A DNA stretch of 6,725 nucleotides from Desulfobulbus sp. GTDB lineage: Bacteria; Desulfobacterota; Desulfobulbia; Desulfobulbales; Desulfobulbaceae. How positions within the stretch are numbered: the stretch's first letter is position 1; each line of letters starts with the position of its first letter. Below, in pieces: positions 1 to 6,289 of this stretch. Made by a program: the position numbers and the translations under genes. Where the stretch lies: assembly GCA_030602145.1 (NCBI GenBank), contig JAUWAH010000135.1, positions 1-6,725 on the forward strand, read 5' to 3'. The notes under the pieces are model-generated. The model had not been told where the DNA came from and did no database searches. It worked only from the letters and a program-made list of their open reading frames with translations.

Positions 1-406
1 CAGCGCCAGGATCGAGGCCCTGCTGATCTGTCCGGATGCGGCCAAGCGGGTCATTCTGGTCGAATACCAGGCCGGCATCCAGGCCATGGTCCGGGCCGAA
101 TCGCTGCGGATCGAGGCGTCCGGGGTCGTGCCCGATGACGCCGGCCACGGACTCGTCCAGGACGTGGAACTGGTGGTGCCGCTCAAGGGGTTGATCGATG
201 TGGCCGGCGAACTGGAGAAGCTGGCCAGGGAACAGGGCAAGCTGGAAAAGGAGCTGGAGCGGATCGTCGCCAAGCTCTGCAACGAGAAATTCATGAGCAA
301 TGCGCCTGCGGCGGTGGTGGCCAAGGAACGGGACAAGGAAACCGAGATCCGCACCCGGCTGGCCAAGACCATCGAATCAACCGAACGGCTCACCAAACTG
401 CGCTGA
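1..406 (+). CDS. valS: Valyl-tRNA synthetase, C-terminal end (partial)
   Basis: This is the last part of a class I aminoacyl-tRNA synthetase that charges tRNA-Val in the cytoplasm; the 5' end lies outside the window. The reading frame is open from base 2 and ends with TGA at 404-406, giving about 134 visible residues. The visible part includes the short beta segment containing DVELVVPLKGLIDVAGELEK, followed by a charged coiled-coil arm with LEKELERIVAKLCNEKF, then SNAPAAVVAKERDKE. This pattern (a V-x-L-K/E-G-L-I-D-V-x-x-E-L segment, then the N-E-x-F...A-P-x-x-V-x-K-E-R motif) is characteristic of the ValS C-terminal arm that contacts the tRNA elbow. The catalytic HIGH and KMSKS motifs are not visible because they lie upstream. 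The stop codon is only 1 nt from the nadC start, so the two genes are very likely co-transcribed. An internal ATG at 86 is not the start, since the homologous frame continues upstream of it. Confidence 0.93.
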   Translation, partial: SARIEALLICPDAAKRVILVEYQAGIQAMVRAESLRIEASGVVPDDAGHGLVQDVELVVPLKGLIDVAGELEKLAREQGKLEKELERIVAKLCNEKFMSNAPAAVVAKERDKETEIRTRLAKTIESTERLTKLR

Positions 407-407
407 T

Positions 408-1244
<837 letters not shown>

Positions 1245-1285
1245 GGTGAGCAAAGGTCTTTTAAAGACAACCCTTTGATTGCTGC

Positions 1286-1313
1286 CGTCACCCCGGCGAA
1301 GGCCGGGGGCCAG
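1286..1313 (+). repeat. REP-like hairpin, left copy
   Basis: A 28-nt palindromic unit has a 7-bp stem, CCCCGGC at 1291-1297 with GCCGGGG at 1302-1308, and a GAAG tetraloop. It begins CGTCA and ends CCAG. It resembles the widespread intergenic REP type (gtcatTCCGGCg-aGGCCGGAatccag) that I recall from many proteobacterial genomes. An inverted second copy lies at 1480-1507; 22 of 28 positions agree when it is read on the opposite strand. It sits about 40 bp after nadC. Confidence 0.75.
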
Positions 1314-1346
1314 GCCCTTCTGCCTGCCACTAAATCTGATGCATTG

Positions 1347-1461
1347 GTAAAAAGTCGGAAAACGACCATTTTGTCATTTCGAGCGTAGCGAGAAATCTCC
1401 GAAATAATTGAGATATTTCTCGTCGCTGCACTCCTCGAAATGACAGAAATCGACTTTTTAC
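1347..1461. repeat. Nested long palindrome, MITE-like element
   Basis: Three inverted-repeat blocks are nested around one centre. The outer block is GTAAAAAGTCG at 1347-1357 with its exact complement at 1451-1461 (11 bp). The middle block is TGTCATTTCGAG at 1372-1383 with its exact complement at 1434-1445 (12 bp). The inner block is GAGAAAT at 1390-1396 with ATTTCTC at 1415-1421, next to AGCG/CGCT at 1387-1390 and 1424-1427. The 'gtcatttcgagcg-agcgagaaat' pattern is one I recall as a recurrent intergenic repeat in several bacterial groups. The element has no coding capacity of its own and is flanked by two inverted REP-like hairpins. A transcript through it would form a long hairpin, so it could affect expression or decay of nadC or thpR mRNA. 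Confidence 0.75.
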
Positions 1462-1479
1462 GAGATCATCAATCTCATT

Positions 1480-1507
1480 CTGGATTCCGGCCTGCGCCGG
1501 AATGACG
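1480..1507 (-). repeat. REP-like hairpin, right copy (inverted)
   Basis: A 28-nt unit has an 8-bp perfect stem, ATTCCGGC at 1484-1491 with GCCGGAAT at 1496-1503, and a 4-nt loop. Read on the minus strand it begins CGTCATTCC and ends CCAG, matching the left copy at 1286-1313. The two copies therefore point in opposite directions around the central palindrome. Differences between them include paired changes that keep the stem intact. It lies 25 bp before the thpR start. Confidence 0.78.
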
Positions 1508-1532
1508 ACCGCGCCAAAATGCAGCGTAGACC

Positions 1533-2090
1533 ATGAACAAACGACTCTTTGTCGCCATTGACCCGCCGGAGGACATCCGGGTGCAACTGGCCGGACTGTG
1601 CTGCGGCCTGCCGGAAGCCCGCTGGACACCGTCGGAGCAGCTTCATCTCACCCTCTGCTTTATCGGTGAGATGGAAGGGGCCACCTTCCTCGACATTCGC
1701 GAGGCCCTGAGTGCAATCAGCTTCGCGCCTTTTTCTCTGCGCCTGCAAGGCGTTGGTTTTTTCCCGCCCCGGGGTCAGCCGCGGGTGGTTTGGGCCGGGG
1801 TGGAAAAGAGCGAGCCGCTGCTGGGGTTGCAGCGCAAGATCACCACCAGGCTGTTTCAACTGGGCCTGGAACTGGAAAACCGGAAGTTCTCGCCCCACAT
1901 CACCTTGGCCCGCTTGCAGCAGACGGCACCCGCCAAGGTCGGCAAGTACCTGGAGATCAACGGACTCTTCGCCGGCGGCCCATTCACCGTGGATCGTTTC
2001 TCACTCTATTCGAGCATCCTCGGTCGCAAGGGAGCCAGCCACTTGGTCGAACAGATCTACTTCTGTGGGGAAAACACCACCCGGGAATAA
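1533..2090 (+). CDS. thpR: RNA 2',3'-cyclic phosphodiesterase (2'-5' RNA ligase family)
   Basis: The 185-residue product belongs to the 2H phosphoesterase superfamily, LigT/ThpR branch. Members open 2',3'-cyclic phosphates at RNA ends to 2'-phosphates and can join tRNA halves through a 2'-5' bond in vitro; the cellular role is uncertain. Both catalytic signatures are present: HLTL at residues 38-41 and HITL at 122-125, with the family N terminus MNKRLFVAIDPP, the WTPSEQLHLTLCFIG context, VVWAGV around 86-90, and the late FSLYSSIL...G motif around 156-167. Length is usual for the family. The start at 1533 fits homologues; no strong ribosome binding site is visible, and the gene begins 25 bp after a REP-like hairpin. 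The TAA stop directly abuts the hairpin terminator at 2089-2126 that it shares with the convergent tRNA-Cys gene. It appears to be a single-gene unit. Confidence 0.95.
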   Translation: MNKRLFVAIDPPEDIRVQLAGLCCGLPEARWTPSEQLHLTLCFIGEMEGATFLDIREALSAISFAPFSLRLQGVGFFPPRGQPRVVWAGVEKSEPLLGLQRKITTRLFQLGLELENRKFSPHITLARLQQTAPAKVGKYLEINGLFAGGPFTVDRFSLYSSILGRKGASHLVEQIYFCGENTTRE

Positions 2091-2126
2091 AAAAAAGCGG
2101 TCATCGGAATCAACCGATGACCGCTT
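2089..2126 (-). terminator. Rho-independent terminator of tRNA-Cys, possibly bidirectional
   Basis: A perfect 13-bp stem joins AAGCGGTCATCGG (2095-2107) with its complement at 2114-2126 across a 6-nt loop, AATCAA. On the minus strand the stem is followed by a run of T (complement of the A run 2089-2096), giving a canonical intrinsic terminator 9 nt after the encoded CCA of tRNA-Cys. On the plus strand the stem starts right after the thpR stop and is followed by TTGCGTTTTC, a weaker U tract, so it may also end thpR transcription. Confidence 0.88.
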
Positions 2127-2134
2127 GCGTTTTC

Positions 2135-2209
2135 TGGAGGCGACGAGCGGATTTGAACCGCTGAATAATGGTTTTGCAGACCACTGCCTTACCACTTGGC
2201 TACGTCGCC
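2135..2209 (-). tRNA. tRNA-Cys (GCA)
   Basis: Read on the minus strand, the sequence folds into a full cloverleaf of 72 nt plus an encoded CCA (complement of 2135-2137). The acceptor stem is GGCGACG with CGTCGCC; the D arm is GCC-AAGTGGTAA-GGC; the anticodon stem GTGGT/ACCAT carries loop CTGCAAA with anticodon GCA (complement of 2175-2177); the T arm is AGCGG-TTCAAAT-CCGCT. Discriminator base U73 is the identity base expected for tRNA-Cys. It reads UGC and UGU codons. The gene lies between thpR and rnc, facing the opposite way to both, with its own likely promoter and terminator. Confidence 0.97.
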
Positions 2210-2222
2210 CGAATGTGCGGCA

Positions 2223-2250
2223 CATATACCATAGATATATTTTTTGACAA
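2223..2250 (-). promoter_or_regulatory. Candidate promoter of tRNA-Cys
   Basis: On the minus strand, TTGTCA (complement of 2245-2250) is followed after 16 nt by TATATG (complement of 2223-2228), about 14 nt before the tRNA 5' end. The -35 box matches five of six consensus bases and the -10 box four of six, in an AT-rich stretch that contrasts with the GC-rich surroundings. The short space up to rnc means that rnc transcription signals must overlap this site. Confidence 0.5.
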
Positions 2251-2265
2251 GAGGAAATCAGATTC

Positions 2266-2997
2266 ATGGGAACCACGCTCGCGGCCCTGATTCAGGACAA
2301 CGAGGAAGGGTTGCAAGAGGTGCAGGAACGGATCGGCTATCGGTTCAGCGACCTGCGGCTCTTGCAACTCGCTCTCGTCCACAGCTCCTTTGCCTTTGAA
2401 CGGCTCGATGATGGTCGTCACAACGAAACCCAGGAGTTTCTCGGTGATGCGGTCCTCGACTTGACGGTCGGCTATATCCTCTTCATCCGGTTTCCGGAGA
2501 TGCGGGAAGGCAAGCTGACCCGGATTCGTTCGGCCCTGGTCAATGAAAGCGGCCTGGCCGAGCGCGCCCGGGAGATCGACCTGGGCAAATACCTTCTCCT
2601 CGGCAAAGGGGAGAGCGCTGCCCACGGCCACGACAAGCCCTCGATCCTGGCCTGCGCCTACGAGGCCCTGGTGGGGGCGATTTTTCTGGATGGCGGCTAC
2701 GATGCGGCCCTGGTCTTTGTCCGCCGTTTCTTCGAGTCCCACATCGACGGTCACAAGGAAGAGTTGGTCAGCGCCGATCCCAAGAGCGCCCTGCAGGAGC
2801 TGCTGCAGGAGCGGTTCAACGAAGGGCCGGAGTATGTGCTGGTCCAGGAGGAGGGGCCGGCCCACGCCCGCCTGTTCTCGATCGCGGCCCGTTTCCAGGG
2901 CGAGGAGCTGGGCGCCGGCAAGGCATCCAGCAAGAAGGAGGCCGAGCAGCAGGCCGCCCGGATGGCCCTGGCAACCCTGCAGCAGCGGTCAACATGA
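2266..2997 (+). CDS. rnc: Ribonuclease III
   Basis: The 243-residue product is the double-stranded-RNA endonuclease that processes rRNA precursors and structured mRNAs. The catalytic domain spans about residues 15-160 with the signature HNETQEFLGDAVLDL (52-66). Residues E54, E57 and D61 correspond to E. coli E38, E41 and D45; E81 corresponds to E65, and E133 to E117. The dsRNA-binding domain covers about 171-240: DPKSALQELLQ, EGPAHARLF and the C-terminal KASSKKEAEQQAARMAL. One feature is odd: the position equivalent to the metal-binding D114 of E. coli is cysteine (C130, codon TGC at 2653-2655, in ILACAYEAL). Everything else looks like a working enzyme. GAGGA at 2251-2255 lies 10 nt before ATG 2266 and supports this start. 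The gene is divergent from tRNA-Cys and followed after 76 nt by a radical SAM gene, an arrangement I also recall from Clostridia. Confidence 0.96.
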   Translation: MGTTLAALIQDNEEGLQEVQERIGYRFSDLRLLQLALVHSSFAFERLDDGRHNETQEFLGDAVLDLTVGYILFIRFPEMREGKLTRIRSALVNESGLAERAREIDLGKYLLLGKGESAAHGHDKPSILACAYEALVGAIFLDGGYDAALVFVRRFFESHIDGHKEELVSADPKSALQELLQERFNEGPEYVLVQEEGPAHARLFSIAARFQGEELGAGKASSKKEAEQQAARMALATLQQRST

Positions 2998-3073
2998 CCG
3001 GGTTGGACTCCGGCCACGCTGCCGTTGCCCGCCGCGGCCATCGCGGGCATGGTGTCGAGGGAGCAAGGCGGCC

Positions 3074-4081
3074 ATGCCACTGGTGATTCCGATCTTCATC
3101 CCCCACGAGGGGTGCAGCCACCGCTGCCTGTTCTGCAACCAGCATACCATCAGCGGTCGTTCGGGGCCGCCGGTCAGCGGCGCCGACGTCGCGGCAACGA
3201 TCCGGCGCTGGCTTGAGCATACCCGGCCGGAGAAACGGATCGGGGCGGAGGTGGCCTTTTTCGGGGGCAGCTTCACCGGTCTGTCCGCAGACCGCCAAGC
3301 GGAGTTGCTGGCTGCGGTCCATCCTTATCGGTTCCGGGGAACGGTGCGGTCGGTGCGGCTCTCCACCCGTCCCGATCTGGTGGACCGCGGCCGGATCGAC
3401 TGGCTGGTGGAGCGGGGGGTGACCACCATCGAGTTGGGCGTCCAGTCCTGCGACGACGAGGTTCTTGGGCGATCGAACCGGGGTCATACGGCGGCGGACG
3501 CGATCCGTGCCAGCCGACTGGTCGGGGAGCGGGGACTGCGGTTGGGCATCCAGTTGATGCCCGGACTACCCGGCGAGACCTTCCGGTCGCTGCGCCACAC
3601 GGCCGCCGAGGTCATCGGCCTGCATCCTGATTTCGTTCGTCTCTATCCGTCGCTGGTCCTGCGAGGCAGCGGGTTGGAACGGTTGTACCACCAGGGAGGA
3701 TACCGGCCGCTTTCTCTCGGCCGGGCCGTGGCTTGGACCGCCTATCTGAAAAAACGGTTTGACGACCGGGGGATCGGGGTGGTACGGATGGGCCTGCATC
3801 CGTCGGGGGATCTGGAACAGGCCCTGGTGGCCGGTCCTTACCATCCGGCATTCGGTGAATTGGTCCAGGCGCGGCTGATGCTGCATCGAACCCGGCGGCT
3901 TTTGGCCGGGCTGCCCGACGGACCTCCGGTCACCCTGGTGATCAATCCCCGCGATCAGTCGGTGTTTCGCGGTTCGCGCTCGCACAATCTGGCCCGACTG
4001 CGCCAACTGAGACTGCTGGACCGCTTCACCCTGCGCACCGACCCGCATCAGCCGCGGTGGACGGTTGGTATAGGTGGATAG
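3074..4081 (+). CDS. Elp3/YhcC-like radical SAM protein
   Basis: The 335-residue product carries the radical SAM cluster motif CX3CX2C at C14, C18 and C21 (GCSHRCLFCNQHT), which binds a 4Fe-4S cluster and S-adenosylmethionine. Further family motifs are FFGGSFTGL (62-70), where the GG follows the cluster-binding strand, LSTRPD (96-101), ELGVQSCDDEVL (120-131), NRGHT (135-139) and LMPGLPGE (161-168). These match the radical SAM core shared by Elp3 (tRNA wobble-uridine modification) and YhcC/coproporphyrinogen-oxidase-like proteins. There is no C-terminal acetyltransferase domain as in true Elp3, and Elp3 has wider cysteine spacing. The C terminus (about 256-335) holds an NPRD motif (291-294) and a basic stretch. 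The substrate is unknown; a role in RNA modification is inferred from the fold and from its position after rnc. ATG 3074 has GAGGGAG at 3057-3063; the frame is open further upstream only within rnc, as a shadow. Confidence 0.9.
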   Translation: MPLVIPIFIPHEGCSHRCLFCNQHTISGRSGPPVSGADVAATIRRWLEHTRPEKRIGAEVAFFGGSFTGLSADRQAELLAAVHPYRFRGTVRSVRLSTRPDLVDRGRIDWLVERGVTTIELGVQSCDDEVLGRSNRGHTAADAIRASRLVGERGLRLGIQLMPGLPGETFRSLRHTAAEVIGLHPDFVRLYPSLVLRGSGLERLYHQGGYRPLSLGRAVAWTAYLKKRFDDRGIGVVRMGLHPSGDLEQALVAGPYHPAFGELVQARLMLHRTRRLLAGLPDGPPVTLVINPRDQSVFRGSRSHNLARLRQLRLLDRFTLRTDPHQPRWTVGIGG

Positions 4082-4238
4082 TCCGTAGGTTGTCAGGTTG
4101 ATGGAGTGTCCGCACCATGGGACGGCTTTTCTTGTTGGTCAACCGATTCCACTCTCTCACCCGCTCGAGAACAACCAACAGACCAAGAGAGTCTACCGCT
4201 AACAACCTAAACCGCTACAGTCTAATCCGCCACACTCC
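4082..4238 (+). promoter_or_regulatory. Structured, C-rich leader before the ABC-F gene
   Basis: This 157-bp gap has no convincing gene and unlike its neighbours is rich in A and C on the plus strand. From 4140 to 4240 I count about 40 C and 12 G, the kind of C-over-G bias seen in Rho loading sites. It also holds inverted repeats: TAGGTTGT (4086-4093) with 4202-4209, ATGGAGTGT (4101-4109) with ACACTCCAT (4232-4240), and ACTCTCT (4151-4157) with AGAGAGT (4186-4192). The second pair covers the ABC-F start codon. A weak -10-like TCTAAT (4221-4226) follows CTAACA (4199-4204) by 16 nt, a possible promoter. The combination suggests transcriptional or translational control of the downstream gene, but this is inference. 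Confidence 0.35.
4101..4202 (+). other. Possible 33-codon leader ORF
   Basis: An ORF runs from ATG 4101 to TAA 4200-4202, encoding a 33-residue peptide that begins MECPHHGTAFLVGQP and ends near TKRVYR. It lies wholly inside the structured leader and stops 36 nt before the ABC-F start codon, a position like that of attenuation peptides before some ABC-F resistance genes. Against it: there is only a weak AGG before the ATG, and codons such as AGA and CCA are unlike the GC-rich codon use of neighbouring genes. I do not recognise the peptide. Confidence 0.15.
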
Positions 4239-5774
4239 ATGCTCAGCATCACCGATCTCAACCTGCAGTACGGCAGCAAATATATCTTCCGGGACGTCTC
4301 GGTCCAGATCCATACCGGCGACCGGGTTGGACTGGCCGGGGTGAATGGCTCTGGCAAATCGACCCTGCTGAGGATCATGTGCGGCGAGCAGGATGTCGAT
4401 CCGGGCATCGTCAACCGTGCCGCCTGGTTCACGGTGGCCTATCTGCCCCAGGAGGTGAGCGTCGATCTCGGCGACCGCAGTCTCTATGCCGAAGCCGAAT
4501 CGGCCTTTGACGAGGTCATCGCCCGGCAGGAGGAACTGGAGCGGGTGAGCGAGGATCTGGCCCTGTTCGATGCCGGCGATCCGGCCATCGAAGGGCTGCT
4601 TGTCCGCCAGGGGGACTTGCAGCATCTGCTTGAAGGAAGCGATATCTTTCGCATCCGGCCGCAGGTCGAGCGGGTGCTGTTCGGACTGGGTTTCTGCGCC
4701 GCCGACCTCGACCGCGAGGTCAGGAGCTTTTCCGGCGGCTGGATCATGCGGCTGCTCCTGGCCAAGCTGCTGTTGAAACGGCCCGCGCTGCTGCTCCTCG
4801 ATGAGCCGACCAACCACCTTGACCTCGACTCGCTCACCTGGCTGGAGGAGTTTCTGCTCGGCTACCAGGGATCGATGGTGATCATCTCCCACGACCGGGC
4901 CTTTCTCGACCGGGTGACCTCGACCACCTGGGAACTTTCCCTTGGCCGCTTGAGCGTCTTTCGCGGCAACTATTCCCATTACCTGGTGGAAAAGGCGCAG
5001 CGGCTGGAGCTGGAGCGGGCCGCCTACGACAACCAGCAGGCCATGATCCGCCAGAGCGAGCGGTTCATCACCCGGTTCCGAGCCAAATCCACCAAAGCCA
5101 AGCAGGTGCAGAGCCGGGTCAAGCAACTCGACAAGCTGGAGCGGCTCGAACTCTCCGAGACCGACCGCACCATTCGCTTCACCTTTCCGCCGGCGGCCCC
5201 TTCGGGCCGGGATGTGCTCCATTTGGACAAGGTGGGCAAGCAGTACCAGGGCAGGACCGTTTTCGACGACGTCACCTTTTCCCTGCAGCGCGGCGACAAG
5301 CTGGCGGTGGTGGGGGTCAATGGCGCCGGCAAGACCACCTTGCTCAAGATCCTGGCCGGGATGGTGGAGGCCGAGGGCACCATCAAACTCGGCCACAACG
5401 TCATCCTCTCCTATTTCGGGCAGCACCAAGCCCAGGAACTGGCCGGCGATCTGACCATTGTCGACACCGTCTACCATACCGCCGTCGACATGACCATCAC
5501 CCAGGTCCGTTCGCTGCTGGGCGCCTTCCTGTTCAGCGGCGACGAGGTGGAGAAACAGGTGCGGGTGCTCTCCGGCGGGGAGAAGTCGTGGGTGGCCCTG
5601 GCCAAGATGCTGGTGCGGCCCGCCAACCTGATGCTGCTCGACGAACCGACCAACCACCTGGACATGAGTTCGCAGGAAATTCTCCAGGAGGCCATGGCCC
5701 AGTACGAGGGGACGATCATCGTCGTTTCCCACAATCGCTTCTTCGTCAACTCCTTCGTCAACAAGGTTCTCTAA
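4239..5774 (+). CDS. ABC-F family ATPase, cut by an in-frame stop
   Basis: ABC-F proteins are soluble tandem ATPases that bind the ribosomal E site and help with stalled translation or antibiotic protection; they have no membrane domain. This 511-residue frame contains both nucleotide-binding domains. The first has Walker A GVNGSGKST (34-42), signature SFSGGW (163-168), Walker B LLLLDEPTNHLD (184-195, catalytic E189) and switch H218. The second has Walker A GVNGAGKTT (359-367), signature LSGGEKS (444-450), Walker B LMLLDEPTNHLD (464-475, E469) and H498. The linker at about 240-320 is the long helical P-site-tRNA-interaction region, with FRAKSTKAKQVQSRVKQL. Translation stops at TAA 5772-5774, just where homologues continue, and the same frame resumes at once for 152 codons. 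The truncated protein lacks the last strands of domain 2 and the C-terminal coiled coil. No Shine-Dalgarno sequence is visible before ATG 4239. The subfamily (YdiF/YheS/Uup-like) is not certain, so no symbol is given. Confidence 0.9.
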   Translation: MLSITDLNLQYGSKYIFRDVSVQIHTGDRVGLAGVNGSGKSTLLRIMCGEQDVDPGIVNRAAWFTVAYLPQEVSVDLGDRSLYAEAESAFDEVIARQEELERVSEDLALFDAGDPAIEGLLVRQGDLQHLLEGSDIFRIRPQVERVLFGLGFCAADLDREVRSFSGGWIMRLLLAKLLLKRPALLLLDEPTNHLDLDSLTWLEEFLLGYQGSMVIISHDRAFLDRVTSTTWELSLGRLSVFRGNYSHYLVEKAQRLELERAAYDNQQAMIRQSERFITRFRAKSTKAKQVQSRVKQLDKLERLELSETDRTIRFTFPPAAPSGRDVLHLDKVGKQYQGRTVFDDVTFSLQRGDKLAVVGVNGAGKTTLLKILAGMVEAEGTIKLGHNVILSYFGQHQAQELAGDLTIVDTVYHTAVDMTITQVRSLLGAFLFSGDEVEKQVRVLSGGEKSWVALAKMLVRPANLMLLDEPTNHLDMSSQEILQEAMAQYEGTIIVVSHNRFFVNSFVNKVL

Positions 5775-6233
5775 ATCAGAAACGGCCGGGCCACCCTCCA
5801 CGAGGGCAACATCGACGACTATCTGACCTGGCGGCGCAGGATGGAGACCCAGCCGCCTGCCCCGTCGCAGCCGGCACGCACCGAGGCGCCGATCGCCGGG
5901 GCCGAGACCGCCGATACCGGCCAGGGCGCCGACAAGAAGGCGCAGCGGCGGCAGCGAGCGATGGAGCGGCAGGCATTGAACAAGAAGATCGGCCCCTGGA
6001 AGAAGAAGGTTGAGGCGGCCGAGCGGGAAATCGAACGTTTGGAGGCCCGCAAGGCCGAGTTGGAAGCCCAGATGGCCGACCCCGACCTGTATGGAGATCA
6101 GGCCCGGTGGAGTGCGGTCAGCAAGGAGTACGGCCAGGTGGAGCGCCATCTGGAGCGGGAGTATCAGCACTGGGAAGAAGCCCAGCAGGCCATTGAGGCC
6201 ATCGAACGGCAAACGGCGACGGACGACGACTGA
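5775..6233 (+). pseudogene. Detached C-terminal part of the ABC-F gene
   Basis: This 152-codon stretch is in the same frame as the ABC-F gene immediately after its TAA. It begins IRNGRATLHEGNIDDYL, the normal end of the second ATPase domain, then a Pro/Ala-rich spacer (about 5847-5930). It ends in a charged coiled coil with NKKIGPWKKKVEAAEREIER and a DPDLYGD motif, as in the C-terminal domain of many ABC-F proteins. TGA ends it at 6231-6233. With the stop codon read as a residue, the whole protein would be 664 residues, close to family length. An internal ATG at 5841 lacks a proper ribosome binding site (AGG directly abuts it), so independent translation is unlikely. The intact coding character suggests either a very recent nonsense change (GAA to TAA fits), a sequencing error or readthrough. 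Confidence 0.8.
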
Positions 6234-6289
6234 CCGGTCCCGTCGACGAAACAAGCGGGAGTCGGGCAACGGCTCCATCCGGAGGTGTC

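Noticed and set aside
300..407. Upstream extension of nadC to an ATG at 300
   Set aside because: The added 36 residues overlap valS in another frame and do not look like NadC; the family N terminus begins at ATG 408.
1256..1268. Palindrome GTCTTTTAAAGAC just after nadC as a terminator
   Set aside because: The arms are separated by one base, too short for a hairpin loop, and no U tract follows. It could at most be a protein-binding site, with no support.
1286..1507. CRISPR array
   Set aside because: There are only two repeat units, in opposite orientation, separated by a palindrome; no regular spacers or cas genes are present.
1330..1898. Minus-strand open frames across the repeat region and thpR
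   Set aside because: They run through the palindromic repeats and antisense to thpR; the predicted peptides (for example the common RRRPESR-type string) are typical translations of REP sequence.
3028..3047. CCCGC/GCGGG inverted repeat between rnc and the radical SAM gene as a terminator
   Set aside because: The stem is only 5 bp with a 10-nt loop and no T run follows, so it is likely chance in GC-rich sequence.
2543..3073. Upstream extension of the radical SAM frame through rnc
   Set aside because: The extra residues are Arg/Ser/Pro-rich out-of-frame translation of rnc. ATG 3074 has a ribosome binding site and begins the family motif MPLVIPIFIPHEG.
4117..4344. 75-codon open frame overlapping the ABC-F start
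   Set aside because: It overlaps the first 35 codons of the ABC-F gene in another frame, has Ser/Thr/Arg-rich low-complexity translation and no ribosome binding site.
4215..6278. A 687-codon open frame on the minus strand, antisense to the whole ABC-F gene
   Set aside because: Its translation is rich in His, Gln, Pro and Leu with no recognisable domain, as expected from the complement of a GC-rich gene with strong codon bias. The plus strand encodes clear ABC-F motifs across the same region.
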